A stretch of DNA of 64,000 bases, taken from Inonotus obliquus (lineage: Eukaryota > Basidiomycota > Agaricomycetes > Hymenochaetales > Hymenochaetaceae). The notes beneath the pieces were generated by a model. It ran no database searches. It had not been told where the DNA came from and worked only from the letters and a program-made list of their open reading frames with translations. Position numbers and translations under genes: made by a program. The stretch covers positions 2,542,001 through 2,606,000 of the forward strand of contig JAJHTX010000004.1 of NCBI GenBank assembly GCA_032164295.1, read 5' to 3'. Of the stretch, positions 1 through 12,550 are shown piece by piece. How positions within the stretch are numbered: the first letter of the stretch is position 1; every line of letters starts with the position of its first letter.

Positions 1-458
1 CTTCATGACTCGAAGAAGGTCGTGAAATGCCTTTAAGCAAGTAACAGCATTATCTTCCGCGTCATTTTTCAGAATAGCGAGGATGCCGCTAATTATGCTG
101 TTGAGCTGGGGCCTCATCCCATCGCTGGGCGGTATACGATGTATAATCTCTACAAGCACGCGTCGAAATTGGAATTCGAGCGAGTCTCGTCTAAATGACG
201 TCTCGGTTGTCCGGAGCGTATCAAAGAGACTCGAGATCATGTGCGGATATGTCCTTGACGCTTCCCCATCGCGAACGGAGTCAATCATCTCCCTCAGTTC
301 CTGAGCAACTTCGAGCTTCAATTTCAGTGCTGAGAGTCCATTAGATCGTACTCTGAAAACCAACGTCCTGAATGATACTCACGAGTAGCGGGGTCGGCAA
401 TGCGGGCAGCTCGCTGCTCCAGCTCCGCCGCCGATGCGAAATGTGGAACGACCTCCAT
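1..458 (-). CDS. TRA1: Tra1/TRRAP, N-terminal end (partial)
   Basis: First two exons of a Tra1 homologue, the PIKK-like scaffold of SAGA and NuA4 acetyltransferase complexes that contacts activators in the nucleus. Start ATG is at 458-456; exon 1 is 383-458, an intron at 330-382 has a GTGAGT donor, and exon 2 runs from 329 off the window edge. Seen: the segment LKLKLEVAQELREM just after the first splice matches the conserved LKLKVAQEL start of TRRAP. It is followed by the HEAT-like LEILHRIP-type helix (here LVEIIHRIP) and an N-D-A-E-D-N-A-V-T-C-L-K block typical of Tra1/TRRAP. The family is about 3,700 residues, so only the first ~130 are here. The identification rests on these conserved blocks; the rest lies outside the window. 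Confidence 0.88.
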
Positions 459-1246
459 CTTAGATTCTCAGCTGGTGAGTTTGTCCTGGATTTTGTGACG
501 GACACCCGAGCACGCTCAGAATACTGAATGATTTGGCGTATGGTACGACTGTCGCAAAAGGTGCCTTTGCTTAAAGCTGGTGAAAGCAATCTCGCTGCTC
601 CCCGCTCGAAACGAGACGAGGACTAGTGTGTGGATGAAGTAGGCCACCAACGCGCTATGAAGGCGCTGGTAGAGCCAATGTTTGTGACAAATCCTTCACT
701 GTGTCACACATGAACTTCATGTGACGATCACGATTGGGAGTTGAGTTGTGGCTTGGCTACCAACTCAGCTCAACTCAGTCATCAAAGTTTCTAGTTGCGT
801 AACAACCAACAAAGCGCATCGGTTCGACAAGCCACTACGATTTGGTAGTACAATGTCATTGGCACGCTTCTCTCTTCGCCGAAGGAGCAACAATGGATAA
901 TTCAAGCTGGAAGAACTTGTAACCCAACTTCAATTTTACTAACTGGTCAACTTTGAGATCATTCAAAAAGATCCAATCATATTGACGTTTCTTTTGATAT
1001 TCTCGTTCCGAATATCTTACGCCACCTATCATTACTACTGGAGACCGTCATCGTCCGACTCGGCTGTGCTTTAAGTCTGCCGATTCTACTTATAGGCCCT
1101 CACTATGGTCCTCACTCTCTTTTCGCCCCCCTTATGTTACCCGGCTATAATTTTTGTAATCTTTCGCTCTTCACTCTCATTCCTTCTTTCTGTCGGCTGG
1201 CCTGAACATTAGCTTGCGAGCAAGCGGATTTCCAATACGATCCTTT
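459..1246. other. intergenic, divergent promoter region
   Basis: 788 bp between the TRA1 start on the minus strand and the start of the membrane-protein gene on the plus strand. It should hold both promoters. CT-rich tracts around 1110-1190 fit a fungal promoter for the plus-strand gene. No ORF or RNA gene seen. Confidence 0.5.
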
Positions 1247-3667
1247 ATGAATCCAGAAATTGACGACACCGAGTTCTTAAGACACCCGAACTTGTGAGCT
1301 CCTCATTTCAATCCGATCTCCCTAATCTCACGTTGTTTTAAGCCGTATTGCTTCTGCCTTTTTCTCGGGAGCTGTATTCTGGGGGAGTCTCTGCTATCTT
1401 GTCGAGTCTCCCTTTTCACAGTTTATCAAGCAACGCATCATTAGAGAGATCAACATCATATGGACCCATCGTTACACTGATGCTGGAGTTGGATCAGAAT
1501 CAGATCAGGAAGCACAGAATCTCTTTGCCAAAGATGCTGCACAACGACGGTTAGGCCTTGATCGGAACTCTGCGAACGAGTCTATCCTTAGGCGGCAGGA
1601 TAACTCGACTTTGATCTTTCTTCTGACGTTTCTTTTTCTCCTGGGTGGCCTCTCCCAGCTTGTATCGAGTCTGATGTTCAACGTCGGCGTTAATGGCGAC
1701 GAATCCCTCTCTTCTGGCAGTCAAGCCTTCTGTGGTAAGTAAGAATGGAGCAAATTTCAGATGGCCCAAATTCATATGCATCACAGCCTTCTTGATCGCT
1801 TGGGATTCGATGTCTTTTCAGATGGCACGCCTTACTGGGTTGGCTATTCTGGGATTACATCTAACATTTCTCGGCGTTAAACGATTGGAGAGACTCGTCT
1901 ATTGGCTCTGTATCGGTATAAGTTCAGGTTAGTTTATAACCCGGGATTCGATTTCACGCTTTCAAAAACTAAATACACTTTGGTAGCATTAATCATCGTC
2001 TTAAACGCCCTCGGGAACGGCACTCTAAAGCCTGTGTAAGACACCGCTTCGTCGAGCGTTCGTATCGGTGCTAACTACCTGCCAGTGCCAGAATGCCTAT
2101 TGATTCAAGGGTAATGGCATTATGCTTTCGACAACAGTAAGTTTCTTCTGATTCTGATTCTTACACGCTGACAATCTCTATGATACTGGTACTAGTACTC
2201 TTGCACCTTCTCTGGTACTTTCACTAATGTCGATAGGCCAGGAGTTATATTGCATTATCCGCTTTCTGAATATCATATCACCACCTTCATTTCCTCTCCA
2301 GCGACGCCTTAACACCCTCTTCAAGGACATTCGGATCGTTAGGGCATTCTCCTTGCTGGCTTTTGATTTGATCATTCTCGTTCCCAACGCCATTGAGACG
2401 ACATCCCTCGGAGATTCTCTGCCGTTCAGTATCGGGGCACTGATCGTGCTAGGTATTCGCCTCCGTTAACGACTGTGACTGGGAAGTTTGACTAATATGT
2501 TTATGTCCTTGCTTGCCCATAGGTACCTTTAACAAGTATCACCCTTCACTCCCTTTGTTCCACGATGTTGCACCGCAGTCAAACAACGGCACCAGCAAGG
2601 ATGCGCATGGCGATCAAGCTACTCAATACAAAGCGCTCGTATTTCCACGACATCCATACTCCGCAGCTGCTTTGGCTTCAAGTTCCAGTCAAGTCGATGT
2701 AAACCGTTCTGAGAAACTTTCCGGATTCACCACTACATCACGGTCGGATGCACCCCTTTTAAATAAGCAGGCCAGATTGGATATGTATAGCAATTTCGAC
2801 AAACTCAAGAAAGCTGCAGCCGAAAAGCCTGCTCTACCTCCGATCCCGCAAGAGAAGCCAGTTTTGTACACTCGCCAGGCAAAATCCCGTTCATCTTCAA
2901 GGTCTAGATCAAGATCGCGTAGGACGCGTACATCGGAGCGATCGAAGAGATTACAGCTTGTCCGCCCAATAATGCCGAAGGCGGAGCTGGCGCGCCAATT
3001 TAATGACAGCGAACGTGATGATCCATCGCCCGCAAAGGTTCTTGCGCCTCGGCCACCTGGAAAGACGCATGGCAGGTCCCAGTCTTCCCCAATTCAGGAG
3101 CTTCAACCCGCAGTTCTGCGGTCAAACGGATCTCAGACGAGACGACACAGTGCTGCAGCATCAACGGCGCGGACATTTACCTCAGCCAGCATCCGTTACG
3201 GGTCAGATATCCTTCGACCAGAGCCTGGACGCTCCATACGTGATAGGATGAGGATACCGAATACTCGACCGTCGAGTCCAGCAGGCATGCAGTCTCCGGG
3301 TCCGTCCCGGGGCTCGTCGCACGATTCATGGCTATCCGATACAACCGTCAACGCACTTTACGTTAAATTTGTTCGTCCAGCACCCTCAGTGGACACCTTT
3401 AGCGGAGGTTGGCCAGTTCCTCCCTCTACAATTCCAAATAGTACTGGCAATGTCCGCGTTGGAGGAAAAAGAAGGCCAGGTCTCCCAAGTACGCCTGCCC
3501 CAGCTAAGCAGGCAAACGTCGATCGCACGAAGGGATCAATAAAGCCCGAGGCCTCCAGTTCCATGCAGACTGTCGCGGTAATGCGAGGGAGTCGGCGACC
3601 GCCATCATTGGTTCGAGGACCGCGAATGCCGAATTCTCCACATAGCATCAGACCTGTAAATCGATAG
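1247..3667 (+). CDS. multi-span membrane protein with long Ser/Arg-rich tail
   Basis: Seven exons: 1247-1293, 1343-1734, 1787-1927, 1987-2035, 2086-2136, 2196-2452, 2523-3667; total 2082 nt, 693 aa, in frame throughout. I do not recognise the family. The first ~390 residues hold six or seven hydrophobic segments, for example STLIFLLTFLFLLGG, GLAILGLHLTFLGV, ALIIVLNALG and FSLLAFDLIILVP. The C-terminal ~300 residues are polar and disordered, rich in Ser, Pro and Arg, with an RS run (SRSSSRSRSRSRRTRTSER) that looks like a phosphorylation or basic nuclear-type patch. The topology resembles a receptor or sensor with a cytoplasmic tail, but that is inference. The second intron starts GTAAGTAAG and uses a CACAG acceptor at 1786; nearer YAG sites would lead to stops. 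The exon 1/2 junction uses a TTTTAAG acceptor. Confidence 0.7.
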
Positions 3668-3888
3668 TTAGATTTATGTATTTAGTATTTAAGGACTCTC
3701 ATGGACTTGTATTCTTATACTTACTGTTATTGCATGTTGTTTTCTAATAACAATGGTGATGATAATAAGTGGCCCAGATGGTTTTCGGAAATAAGCGCGC
3801 GCCAAACACTGCTTGAACAAGGACAGCCAATACACCGCGCAGTCACTTGCTGCGCTCTCCCACAACTCACCTCTTACCCTCGTCCGCC

Positions 3889-5474
3889 ATGGCATCTTCG
3901 GAACTACTGCAGCAAATCCAGGCAGGCAAATCTCTCAAGAAGACAGCGACAAATGATAGAAGTGCACCAGCAGTTGACACGCCAAAGAAAGGTCCATCTC
4001 TTGGTGGTGGAGGTGGTCTTGCCGCACCGCCGAGCATGAGCTCATCATCCACTGGCTCAGTGGGCGCCGGACCGCCTCAACTGGGAACCTTGTTTGCTGG
4101 TGGAATACCAAAATTAAATCCCACACAAGGTGGACCAGGTGTGTGATTGTCTACTCTACACGATTGGGCTGTTGATTAATATTAATAAATGCAGCGAAAC
4201 CGCTGAATTTGGGCAAACCGCCATCGATTCCCAAACGAGAGCCATTTACGAATGGTGCACCCCCACCACCCGCACCTCCGTCGCGGTCTTCTCCAATCCC
4301 ACCTCCTCCAGCACGTCCGCCGCCTCCGCCCTTGGCTGCACCACCACCACCCCCTAGCCGACCAATACCACCGTCAAGTGCTCCTCCGCCACCACCACCA
4401 CCACCGACACTACCGAGCAGACTTGTTCCGACGCCTACCGCGCCTCCTCCTCCAGCTCCCCCAAGTAGACCTGCTCCGTCGCCCGCCCCTGAATCACCTC
4501 CGTCTTTGCCGCCTGGGCGACCTACTCCTCCAACACCGAATCGTCCAGTCCCATCACCCACTGTCGTCCGTACACCGTTGCGTCCTATTCCGGCACGTCC
4601 GCAAATTGATAGGATTAACACGGAGGAAGGGAAAGTGCTGCGCAAATCACCCTCTCCACCTCCCCGCCCCTCTTCTGCTGGCCCTCCAAGTCGTGCAGTT
4701 CCCGCGCCGCCGACTCTACCAGCAAGGTCACATCATGCACCCCCAGCCCCGCCTCCACGCAGGCCTGCTCATTCCACGGGTGGATCGGGAAAATTGCCAC
4801 CACCCAAACCTCCACCAAGGCCTTCCTCTATAGCACTTGGTGCAACTGCATCTGCGCCTCCAGCACCTGTGCGGACACCACCAAGGTTGCCTTCCAGGAA
4901 ACCTGCGACTGGCTCGCCATCTGAAAGAAGCCCTAGCCCTGCCCGGCCTCCTCCACGTCCGCGTGGTCACTCGCAGAGTGAGGTACCTCCACCTCCTCGT
5001 GGTCCTTCTCCAGCTGCGCGTTCCCATCTTGGTCCACCGACAGCGCCTCCACCACCACCTCCTGGACCATCTCCCGCTGCGCGTAATGGTCCACCACCAC
5101 CACCACCACCTCCTGGGCCTCCACGAAACAGGGTAGCATCTGGACCAAGCTCTCTTGCTCCTCCCACACCACCCTCACTTCCTCCTGGACGGCGTTCTCC
5201 TTCTCTCGGCAACGTGCCGACGGCAGGTCTCATCCCTAATGGCGGAGCGCCAGAAGTTCGGTCAAACTCAAAGAGTAAGTATTTGCGGTTTTCTTTTCAC
5301 GTAGTACAGGAAGACTGATCACACTTGTGCTTAGTTCCACCGCCGCCAGCGGAGTCTGGTTCACACAGGTTCCCGATCAATGGGTTCCCGGTACCTCGTA
5401 AGATGGATAAAAGCGAAAAGAAGTACGCGAGTGGGAAGACGCGAGGATGCGACTTTGATTTAGATCAACTTTGA
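3889..5474 (+). CDS. VRP1: verprolin / WIP-family actin regulator
   Basis: Exons 3889-4138, 4195-5274 and 5335-5474 (489 aa). The start is the ATG in CCGCCATGG. Residues 1-25 form a WH2 actin-binding motif: an amphipathic helix (ELLQQIQAG) followed by the LKKT signature. Then comes a Gly-rich linker (GGGGGLAAPP) and ~330 residues of polyproline of the PPPPP-x-PSR type, expected to bind profilin, SH3 domains and formins. The C-terminus, SGSHRFPINGFPVPRK followed by a basic/acidic tail, corresponds to the WASP (Las17)-binding end of WIP/Vrp1. Known role: it stabilises Las17/WASP and promotes Arp2/3 actin assembly at endocytic sites. The G-rich reverse-strand ORFs here are shadows of the proline codons. 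Confidence 0.9.
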
Positions 5475-5769
5475 TTATTTTCTGTTCTTTCTTTTTCCTG
5501 ATTTTTATTTTTCTATAGTACTGGTATCAGTTGATGGAGGACCTTATGCGACTGTAGCATTTTAATATTATGGCAATGAATTGATTTCTGTCTCGTCAGA
5601 CCAAGGCGTGACAGCAGAGAATGGAAGACGTGGCATTTGTTTTTCAGAGGAATTGGCGGAGTATTGATAATATTGTGACACGTCAGAACACGTCGCGTTT
5701 ATATACGCGTCTACAAACATCTCTCCCTTCTTGCCATCCGACGACCACCTTCACTCCCTTCTCGCTAAA

Positions 5770-7579
5770 ATGCGCTTGTCGTCGCTCGCACCCTTCGCCA
5801 CTATCCTAGCAGTAGCAGGCTTAGCTTCTGCCGATGAATCGTCGGATGTCATCAGCCTCACTCCCTCAAACTTCATCTCGATCGTTAACAAGGAGCCGCT
5901 CATCCTTGTAGAATTCTTCGCGCCTTGGTTAGTATTAAATTCTCTCAAAGCCTGTCATATTCTCTGAGCCCAGTGCCATGGAATTTAGGTGCGGGCACTG
6001 CAAGGCGCTGGCTCCTCATTATGAAGAGGCTGCAACCGAACTCAAGGAGAAGGGCATCAAGCTTGCAAAAGTCGACTGTGTTGAGCAAGCCGATCTTTGC
6101 CAGGAACACGATGTTAAAGGCTACCCGCAAGTCTCGCAATGCGCTCTGGTTGTGCACAGACTAACATTCGATGCAGGACCTTAAAGGTTTTCAAACATGG
6201 CGAACCATCTGACTACACCGGTCCTCGCAAAGCAGACGGAATCGTCAGCTACTTGATCAAGTGCGTCATTTTATCTAACACTGCATGGCAAGTCTCTGAC
6301 CAAGAGACTCTACAGACAATCACTCCCTGCCGTCGCAGACGTACGAGCAAGCAATCACTCCGAATTCAAGCACGCCGACAATCTCGTCCTCATCGCCTAC
6401 CTCGCCAGTGAAACTCAAGCACCCGGACCAGAATTCAGCAAAACCGCCGAAAAACACCGCGATGACTACCTTTTCGGATTTACCACGGACGAAGAAGCTA
6501 TCAAGGAAGCTGGTGTCGAGCCACCTGCTATCGTCCTTTACAGGAAATTCGACGAACCTCGTATTGATTTTGCTCAGCAGGCTTCGTCTGCTACCGTCAA
6601 GGAAATCGAAGCTTTCGCGCTGGAAAACTCTATCCCTTACGTTGACGAAGTGAGCGGCGAAAATTACCAGCGATACGTCTCCAGTGGTCTTCCCCTTGGT
6701 TACCTCTTCGTCGACCCTTCAGAGGAAAAGAAAGAGGAGCACATCGCCGCACTTCGTCCCGTCGCCCAAAAGTACAAGGGTAAAGTCAACTTTGTATGGA
6801 TCGACGCCATCAAGTTCGGTGATCATGCCAAAGCGCTTAACCTCCCTGAAGTCAAATGGCCAAGCTTCGTTCTCCAGGATCTCTCCAAACAACTCAAATA
6901 CCCGCTCAGCCAATCTCAAGAAGTCACTCCGGACAAGGTTGAGACTTTGGTTGAGAAGTACCTTGCTGGTGAACTCCAGCCTGAGCTGAAGAGCGAGGCG
7001 ATCCCGGCAGAGCAGAATGAAGCTGTTTATACTGTTGTGGGCAAGACGTTCGAGGAGGTTGTGCTTGACGACTCAAAGGATGTGTTCATCGAGTTCTACG
7101 CACCTTGGTGCGGACACTGCAAGCGACTCAAGCCAACTTGGGATTCCCTCGGCGAAAGATACGCTAACGTCAAGGACAAACTCGTCATGTAAGCCTCCTC
7201 TCTCGCAAATGTTATAAGGAAACCTTTTGCTGTCTTTGCTGATACGAACTCTTTCTCTCAAAATTATAGCGCAAAGATGGACGCAACAGAGAACGACCTC
7301 CCACCATCCGTAGATTTCCGAATCCAAGGTTTCCCAACTCTCAAATTCAAAGCATCAGGTTCAAAAGAATTCATCGACTTTAACGGCGATCGTTCGCTCG
7401 AATCTCTCATCGAATTCGTAGAAGAGAACGCCAAGAATAACCTTGAATACGTTCCACCACCACCACCTGAGGAACAAGTACCCATCGCTTCAGAAGAATC
7501 AAAGGAGGAGAAAGAAGAGGAGACACAGACTGAGTCGACGGTTTCGCATGAAGCTACACCTGAACATGACGAGCTTTAA
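5770..7579 (+). CDS. PDI1: protein disulfide isomerase
   Basis: Five exons (5770-5927, 5989-6126, 6177-6260, 6316-7188, 7270-7579), 520 aa. An N-terminal signal peptide ([21 protein letters not shown]) leads into the a-b-b'-a' thioredoxin-fold layout. The first active site APWCGHC is split by intron 1, and the second (YAPWCGHCK) is in exon 4. Both CGHC sites are intact. The protein ends in an acidic tail and HDEL, the ER retention signal. It catalyses disulfide formation and shuffling on secretory proteins in the ER lumen. Intron 2 has a GC donor (GCAAGT at 6127), which restores the conserved GYPTLKVF; using the nearby GT breaks it. The 520-aa length is usual for fungal PDI. Confidence 0.96.
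6127..6176 (+). other. GC-AG intron in PDI
   Basis: 50-nt intron with donor GCAAGT and acceptor GATGCAG, with a CTAAC branch-like site at 6161-6165. Joining across it gives G-Y-P-T-L-K-V-F, which is invariant in PDI. The alternative GT at 6131 gives a frameshifted product. Confidence 0.85.
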
Positions 7580-8341
7580 AAGATTCAGCATTGGCATGTA
7601 CGCGTACTTAGGTTATGTGCTTGGATTCTACTCTACGAGAGGACGACTGGGTTTTGTATTTACGTTACATTACTACTTATGTGACTCCCTTATGGGACTA
7701 GTTCGCTCTTCCCTATATTAACCTGCATAGAGACCGAACATGAAATTTCCTACAAAATCGAAGACCTTCGTGCTTCAGACACGTAGCCGTGGGAAAGGAA
7801 TATTTCTTACAGTTACAGAACGAACAGTCGATCTGTGGGTCCTTCCGACTAGACTCGGGTGATAAACGGAATTCTATCGGCAAGATTTCAATCACAATTG
7901 CGCATCTGCGAGTGGGGAAATGAAAGGAAGGAGTAGTATCCAGCTTATAATTTTCTGTATCTTACAGCTCTGAACTGATACAGTCAATCGCAATTCGAGA
8001 ACAGAAGATACAAGTACATCAAAATCTTCAGCGACTTTCTTGGGCTGTTGCAAACGAACAAAGGGAAAGCAGACACAGAGAGGAGGATTCGGAGAGAAAA
8101 ATCTCGGAAACTAAAGAAAAAGCGGGAAAAGATGGTAGTTAGCATACAGTTGTGGCCCCTGATCATCTTGACCATTTGTCGAGTAGGTGAATGTTCAAGG
8201 CAGGATTCGGGATTGCCGCGCAAATTCGCGAGTTGATATGGGATACGGGCGGTGAGAGAAATAACGGGCTGGAACGAAGTTAGTAGGTCTGAGACTGAGC
8301 CGAATCAAAGGTGCACCACCGAAGCAGATTTTGATGTAAAC
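7580..8341. other. intergenic, convergent 3' ends
   Basis: 762 bp between the stops of PDI (+) and the MHYT protein (-). It should contain both 3' UTRs. Short ORFs here show no family features. Confidence 0.5.
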
Positions 8342-11300
8342 TCAGAAGAAACCACTCCGTTTCGCAGCAACATTCGGAGTGCTTTTAAATGCCGCACGGT
8401 TGCCGAAGCCAACCGTACGACAAGGTGCCTGGCCACTACGGAATGGTAACGGTGGTACCGAGCTGGACGCGGAGGTAGGAAGAGGGATTGAGAAAGATTC
8501 CTCCCATCTTGATCCGAGTTCTCCGCGTTCCCTTCTCGACTTCGACTTCGATGTTGACTTCGATCTGGACTGGGACTGGGATCTTGACCGTGAACGATGG
8601 TAGGAACTGCGGTTGTCGGAGTCACTTGGCGATGAAGTGGAATTCGCTGTTAGATCAGTTCCGATGTCAATTGTGGTGGCAGTGCGAGAAATCCTGTTGA
8701 CCTCAATAGCCGAACGCGAATACGAGCCCGAATGCTTGTGGGAATATGAAGAAAACGGAGGACATGCTTCGGGGATAAAATAACTTGCCGTTGCTGTACT
8801 CGTCGTCGCCGTTGAAGTCGATCCCGAACGCGAGCGCGATAGGAGGCGTGTCCGAGAAGCCATCGATTGTGTATCTTGTGGTCGATTGTTCCGACTCTGG
8901 CTCCGATTCTTCACCGCAGGATCCCGCGGAGTTTGGGACTTCCGAGGGGACAGCGTTAATGCCCGAGCACATGTCTTCACAGCCGCCCAGCTCTTCTGAA
9001 CCCGAGCTGCCACAACTGCAGATCGATTCCGACTTTCCTCATCGCACGTAGAATCAATGCTGAACGATGATACGAGGGCGCGAGAAAGTCGACCTGGACC
9101 CATTCGGGCATGTAAATCGTCCGCCCTTTGTCCGCGGGCCTCCACACCTGCATCAGCTCGAGTAATTTGTTCAAGTTCCCGTGTCGCTTCTGCTCGAAAA
9201 GCATCGTTAGCCGGTGGGCAGACGGACAACGCGTGCACCACCTCGAAGAGCGTGCGAGGGATATACTCGAAAACAGAGGGCATTTGCTGCTGGTGTGTAT
9301 CTCGGCTTGACCAGGATGTGGATATATGTGTAATCCCCGATTCGACCTCCAACATGTCAGATTCTAACGGATCAGGTATCTCCGCATGGAAGACGATCAT
9401 ATGAGCAGGTGGTGGTGGTGATGTTTCGTCCGAATCAAGGCCAACAGAAGGAACGTCCAGTATATGGGAGGCGAGGAACGTCCAAGTATCAAGGCTCTCA
9501 CCAACGAAGCACATATTATTCATGAGCTGCGCTAGCGCCTTGGCCAGTGCCTCCTTAAAATTACTTAATTCAGCATGCCGCTGTCGCTCCTCGTTCACTG
9601 AATCGCGGTCGGGTGTGACATATCTGTGCAGCAATCGGCCCTGCCCGACATCGTCTTCGCAAATTTGAATGATATCGGATGCTGTAAAACCCGACATGTT
9701 GTATATCCAATCGCGCATCTCCCTCGTAAGTATATCCAGGTCCAGTCGATATGAGGGGAGCTACATAAATAATCCTCGTTACTTACCCATCCAGCATAAT
9801 AAAGAATGGCCAGCGCACCTGATGTTTCGCAAAGTCGTACACCAGAACTTCTGAAGTGCCATCGCATGAGATCTGCTCCACGAATAGAGAAACATACGTG
9901 CATCCTGCTTCCAGGACGGATTTCGAACGTCCAGTTGCCGTGGTTTTGCATCCGTCAAGAAGCCTCTCGACGTCATCGGGCTTTGCTCCTGTCGACTCTG
10001 CCAGCACATCCCGGAGGCGACCCATGAAACGCATCTTGAATCCGCGAGTACTTTCCGTTCCTAGTCTGTCGCTTCCTACGTCTGTAGCTTCGTTACCCTC
10101 GCTGTTTCTCTGGTACGCCTCTTTTAACTCCTGTTCCTGTGAGTCAGAACGTGGGACGATCCTTGACGACTGGTGTGGGAGAACGCGGACAAAGAACAGC
10201 ATCAAACCCGTGGTGGTCCCTACATAGGCTTTTATTGCCTCCTCCGCATCCCTAATCTGCGAAGACCCTTGCTCAAGGCGAAGAAATTCCACGATCCCAA
10301 CACGAGCTCCCGTCTCGAGAACACTATTGTGCAGTGTCCCAAGCTTCTCAAGCGGTAGATCGAGCTGCGCGGCAAGCTGAGTGGCCGCCTCAAGCAGGCG
10401 CAACTTCAGTTGGGCCCGTGTTGGCACAGCATCTGATTCTGATCTGATTTGGAACTGTGCGAAAAGGGTATTAGAAATCAGGAAGTGGACAAACATGCAC
10501 CAAAGGGACCGAATGGAAGAGTGTTTATCAAGAGAAGCTCGGGCGGGGTTGATGCAGCGCAGGAAAGGTGAGGCGATTGACCAGTTGCGGGAGATCGCGA
10601 GTAGCCAGTGGAAGGTTGTGCTACCGGAGTCAAATTGAGTAAGAATGTCCTGTTCAGCAAACAAGTCATCCAGTGGCATCACTCTGAACTAACTCGTATA
10701 CACACCTCTGGTAGACCGTCAAGGTTGACGCGTTGGGTGGGCAACATACCCTTTTGATTAACAAGAATACGTCCATCATTGTAGAATGCGATGCTGGCGA
10801 GGGTGAGTTGTGGAATGGAAGAATACAGTTTCCTGTGCTTTGACCTGCCGGCAAAGATGAGGAGGATAGCCGAGCACGCGAGTGCGATGGTTAAGGCAGC
10901 AGGTACAGCTACGAGAAGAAGTACAAGAATAGATAGACATCAGTACACATTCATTATGACTGAGAAATTCACCGACCACGAGTAAGCACGTCCATTTGCT
11001 TCCGATCACTTTCCTTTGGTACATCAACGAATGCATCTTTCGGATGAAATCCGACTCCGGACAGCGCGAGCATTCCTGTTCCTATTATACAGGATCCGAA
11101 AACCAGTGAGACAAGCACGCGAAGCATGTACGCGTATTTCGAGGTTGCTGAATATTTGTTGATACAGAAGACGCAGGTGAGCGTAAAGACTGATCCAGAT
11201 GCAATAAGAAAGACCACGAGGAAGATGTGAACAGGCGCAAAAGTTGCCTTGAAGAGCGGCAGAGAAAGAAAGGGACCGTACTGGGTAACAACAAGAATCA

Positions 11301-12006
11301 GTGGCATACAACTGATACGACGCTCCGGACAGAGACACTTACGTGCATAGTTGAAACTGAGTTATAAGACGGGAGGGTCAGATGCAAGTAAGCTTTGTGA
11401 TAAATTCATCACCGACCAGAAAGTCCGACCAGCAGACTGCATGTTAATAACTTCCATATAACCGGTCCCCCGGAGTGGTCATGTCTTTCTTGAGAGCTCA
11501 AAAGAAAGAAACCCGAAAAGACCAAGGCGGCCGAAACGATAAAGGAAAGAACGACAAAACCAGACTTGAAGCTTATGAAAGCTCCCTCGTCGGCTCCGTT
11601 CAGTGGCTCCAAGTGGACCCGAGAGGTTGATACTTCAGCATTTTGAAAAAAAGGCATTAGAGCATATACAGAGAATCTTGAAGAATAGGTTACATTGGCA
11701 TGCACAGCAACCAAAGGACAATGCAAGAGCTGCTAGAGTGATAAAAGTGACTCTGCGCCTCCCGGATATCAGACGCTCCCCGGCGTAGGACAAGAGAGTG
11801 AAAGCAATGTACGACCCGAAAGTGGCATTTGTCTAATTTCTATTAACAAGTAAAAATCGTGAATAAATGCACATAGCATACCAGTGCCCAGAAGATGGTA
11901 CCGCCGTTATTCTCGGACCTGAACGATGCTGTGTTTGTCACCTCTGAAGAAAGTGATTCAGTACATAGAGCGGCAGTGAATCGGGTGGCACCATACCATC
12001 GTTCAT
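8342..12006 (-). CDS. fungal MHYT-domain integral membrane protein
   Basis: Nine exons in the model: 11997-12006, 11882-11943, 11694-11832, 11417-11632, 11343-11356, 10977-11280, 10706-10908, 9787-10649, 8342-9722; 3192 nt, 1063 aa, in frame. The N-terminal third has about seven hydrophobic spans (SGFVVLSFIVSAALVFSGFFL, HIFLVVFLIASGSVFTL, LVSLVFGSCIIGTGML, ALTIALACSAILLIF). The motif T-M-H-Y-G is assembled from the 14-nt exon and its neighbour, where MHYT-domain proteins carry their metal-binding Met-His pair. After the membrane domain, AFYNDGRILVNQKGMLPTQ and the later FHWLLAISRNW match blocks I recall as typical of fungal MHYT proteins (a DGRI-V-GLLP block, then HW-F-SRNW). The long C-terminus is soluble and Ser/Arg-rich. 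Role unknown; in bacteria MHYT is a proposed gas or copper sensor. The start at 12006 gives a very short N-terminus, and an upstream start is possible. Confidence 0.72.
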
Positions 12007-12550
12007 GGCAGGGGCTTGATTGGTATTGACTAGCAGAGAGACAAGAGTAATGGCAGAGACAGAGACGAAAGCATGGGCAATAGCAAGTTGTATCCTTGAC
12101 GGGGAGAGGTGTTTTGAAACAGCAAGGAAGGGTTCCCTGCAACATAGTCTGAAGGGGACGTCTTTTGTAGCAAGACGAGGGCGGTTTGAATACGAAATTG
12201 AGCAGGATCTAGCAGCCGGATGCCGAGGGGATGGATTGGAGTGGCTGATTGAATTATCATTAAGGATTACGTTTCACCTGAAGTAGAGGGCGGGAACGTT
12301 GGTGGACGCAGTGCGCTCCCGAACTTTATTCCTGGGCGGAGAGGCATCATTGACAGGAGTGACAGTAGTAAGAAGTAACCATCACACCAGAGTGACATAC
12401 TGATCAGCGGTCACGTTCCCTCGTCTCTTCCATGCATCCCATATCTTCCCGTCAATTATGCATTTATAGAAAAAAAAAACAGCGGTATGCCTTGTTTGGA
12501 ATACACTATCGTCACACTTTGTACACCCACATAGTCGTGATTTTATCCCA
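12007..12550. other. intergenic
   Basis: 544 bp between the 5' end of the MHYT gene and the stop of TCTP, both on the minus strand. Hydrophobic minus-strand reading at 12020-12140 could be an alternative N-terminal extension of the MHYT gene, but no in-frame ATG was found. A short A-run lies at 12471-12479. Confidence 0.4.

Noticed and set aside
4151..4645. Gly-rich 164-codon reverse-strand ORF
   Set aside because: It is the antisense of the verprolin polyproline codons.
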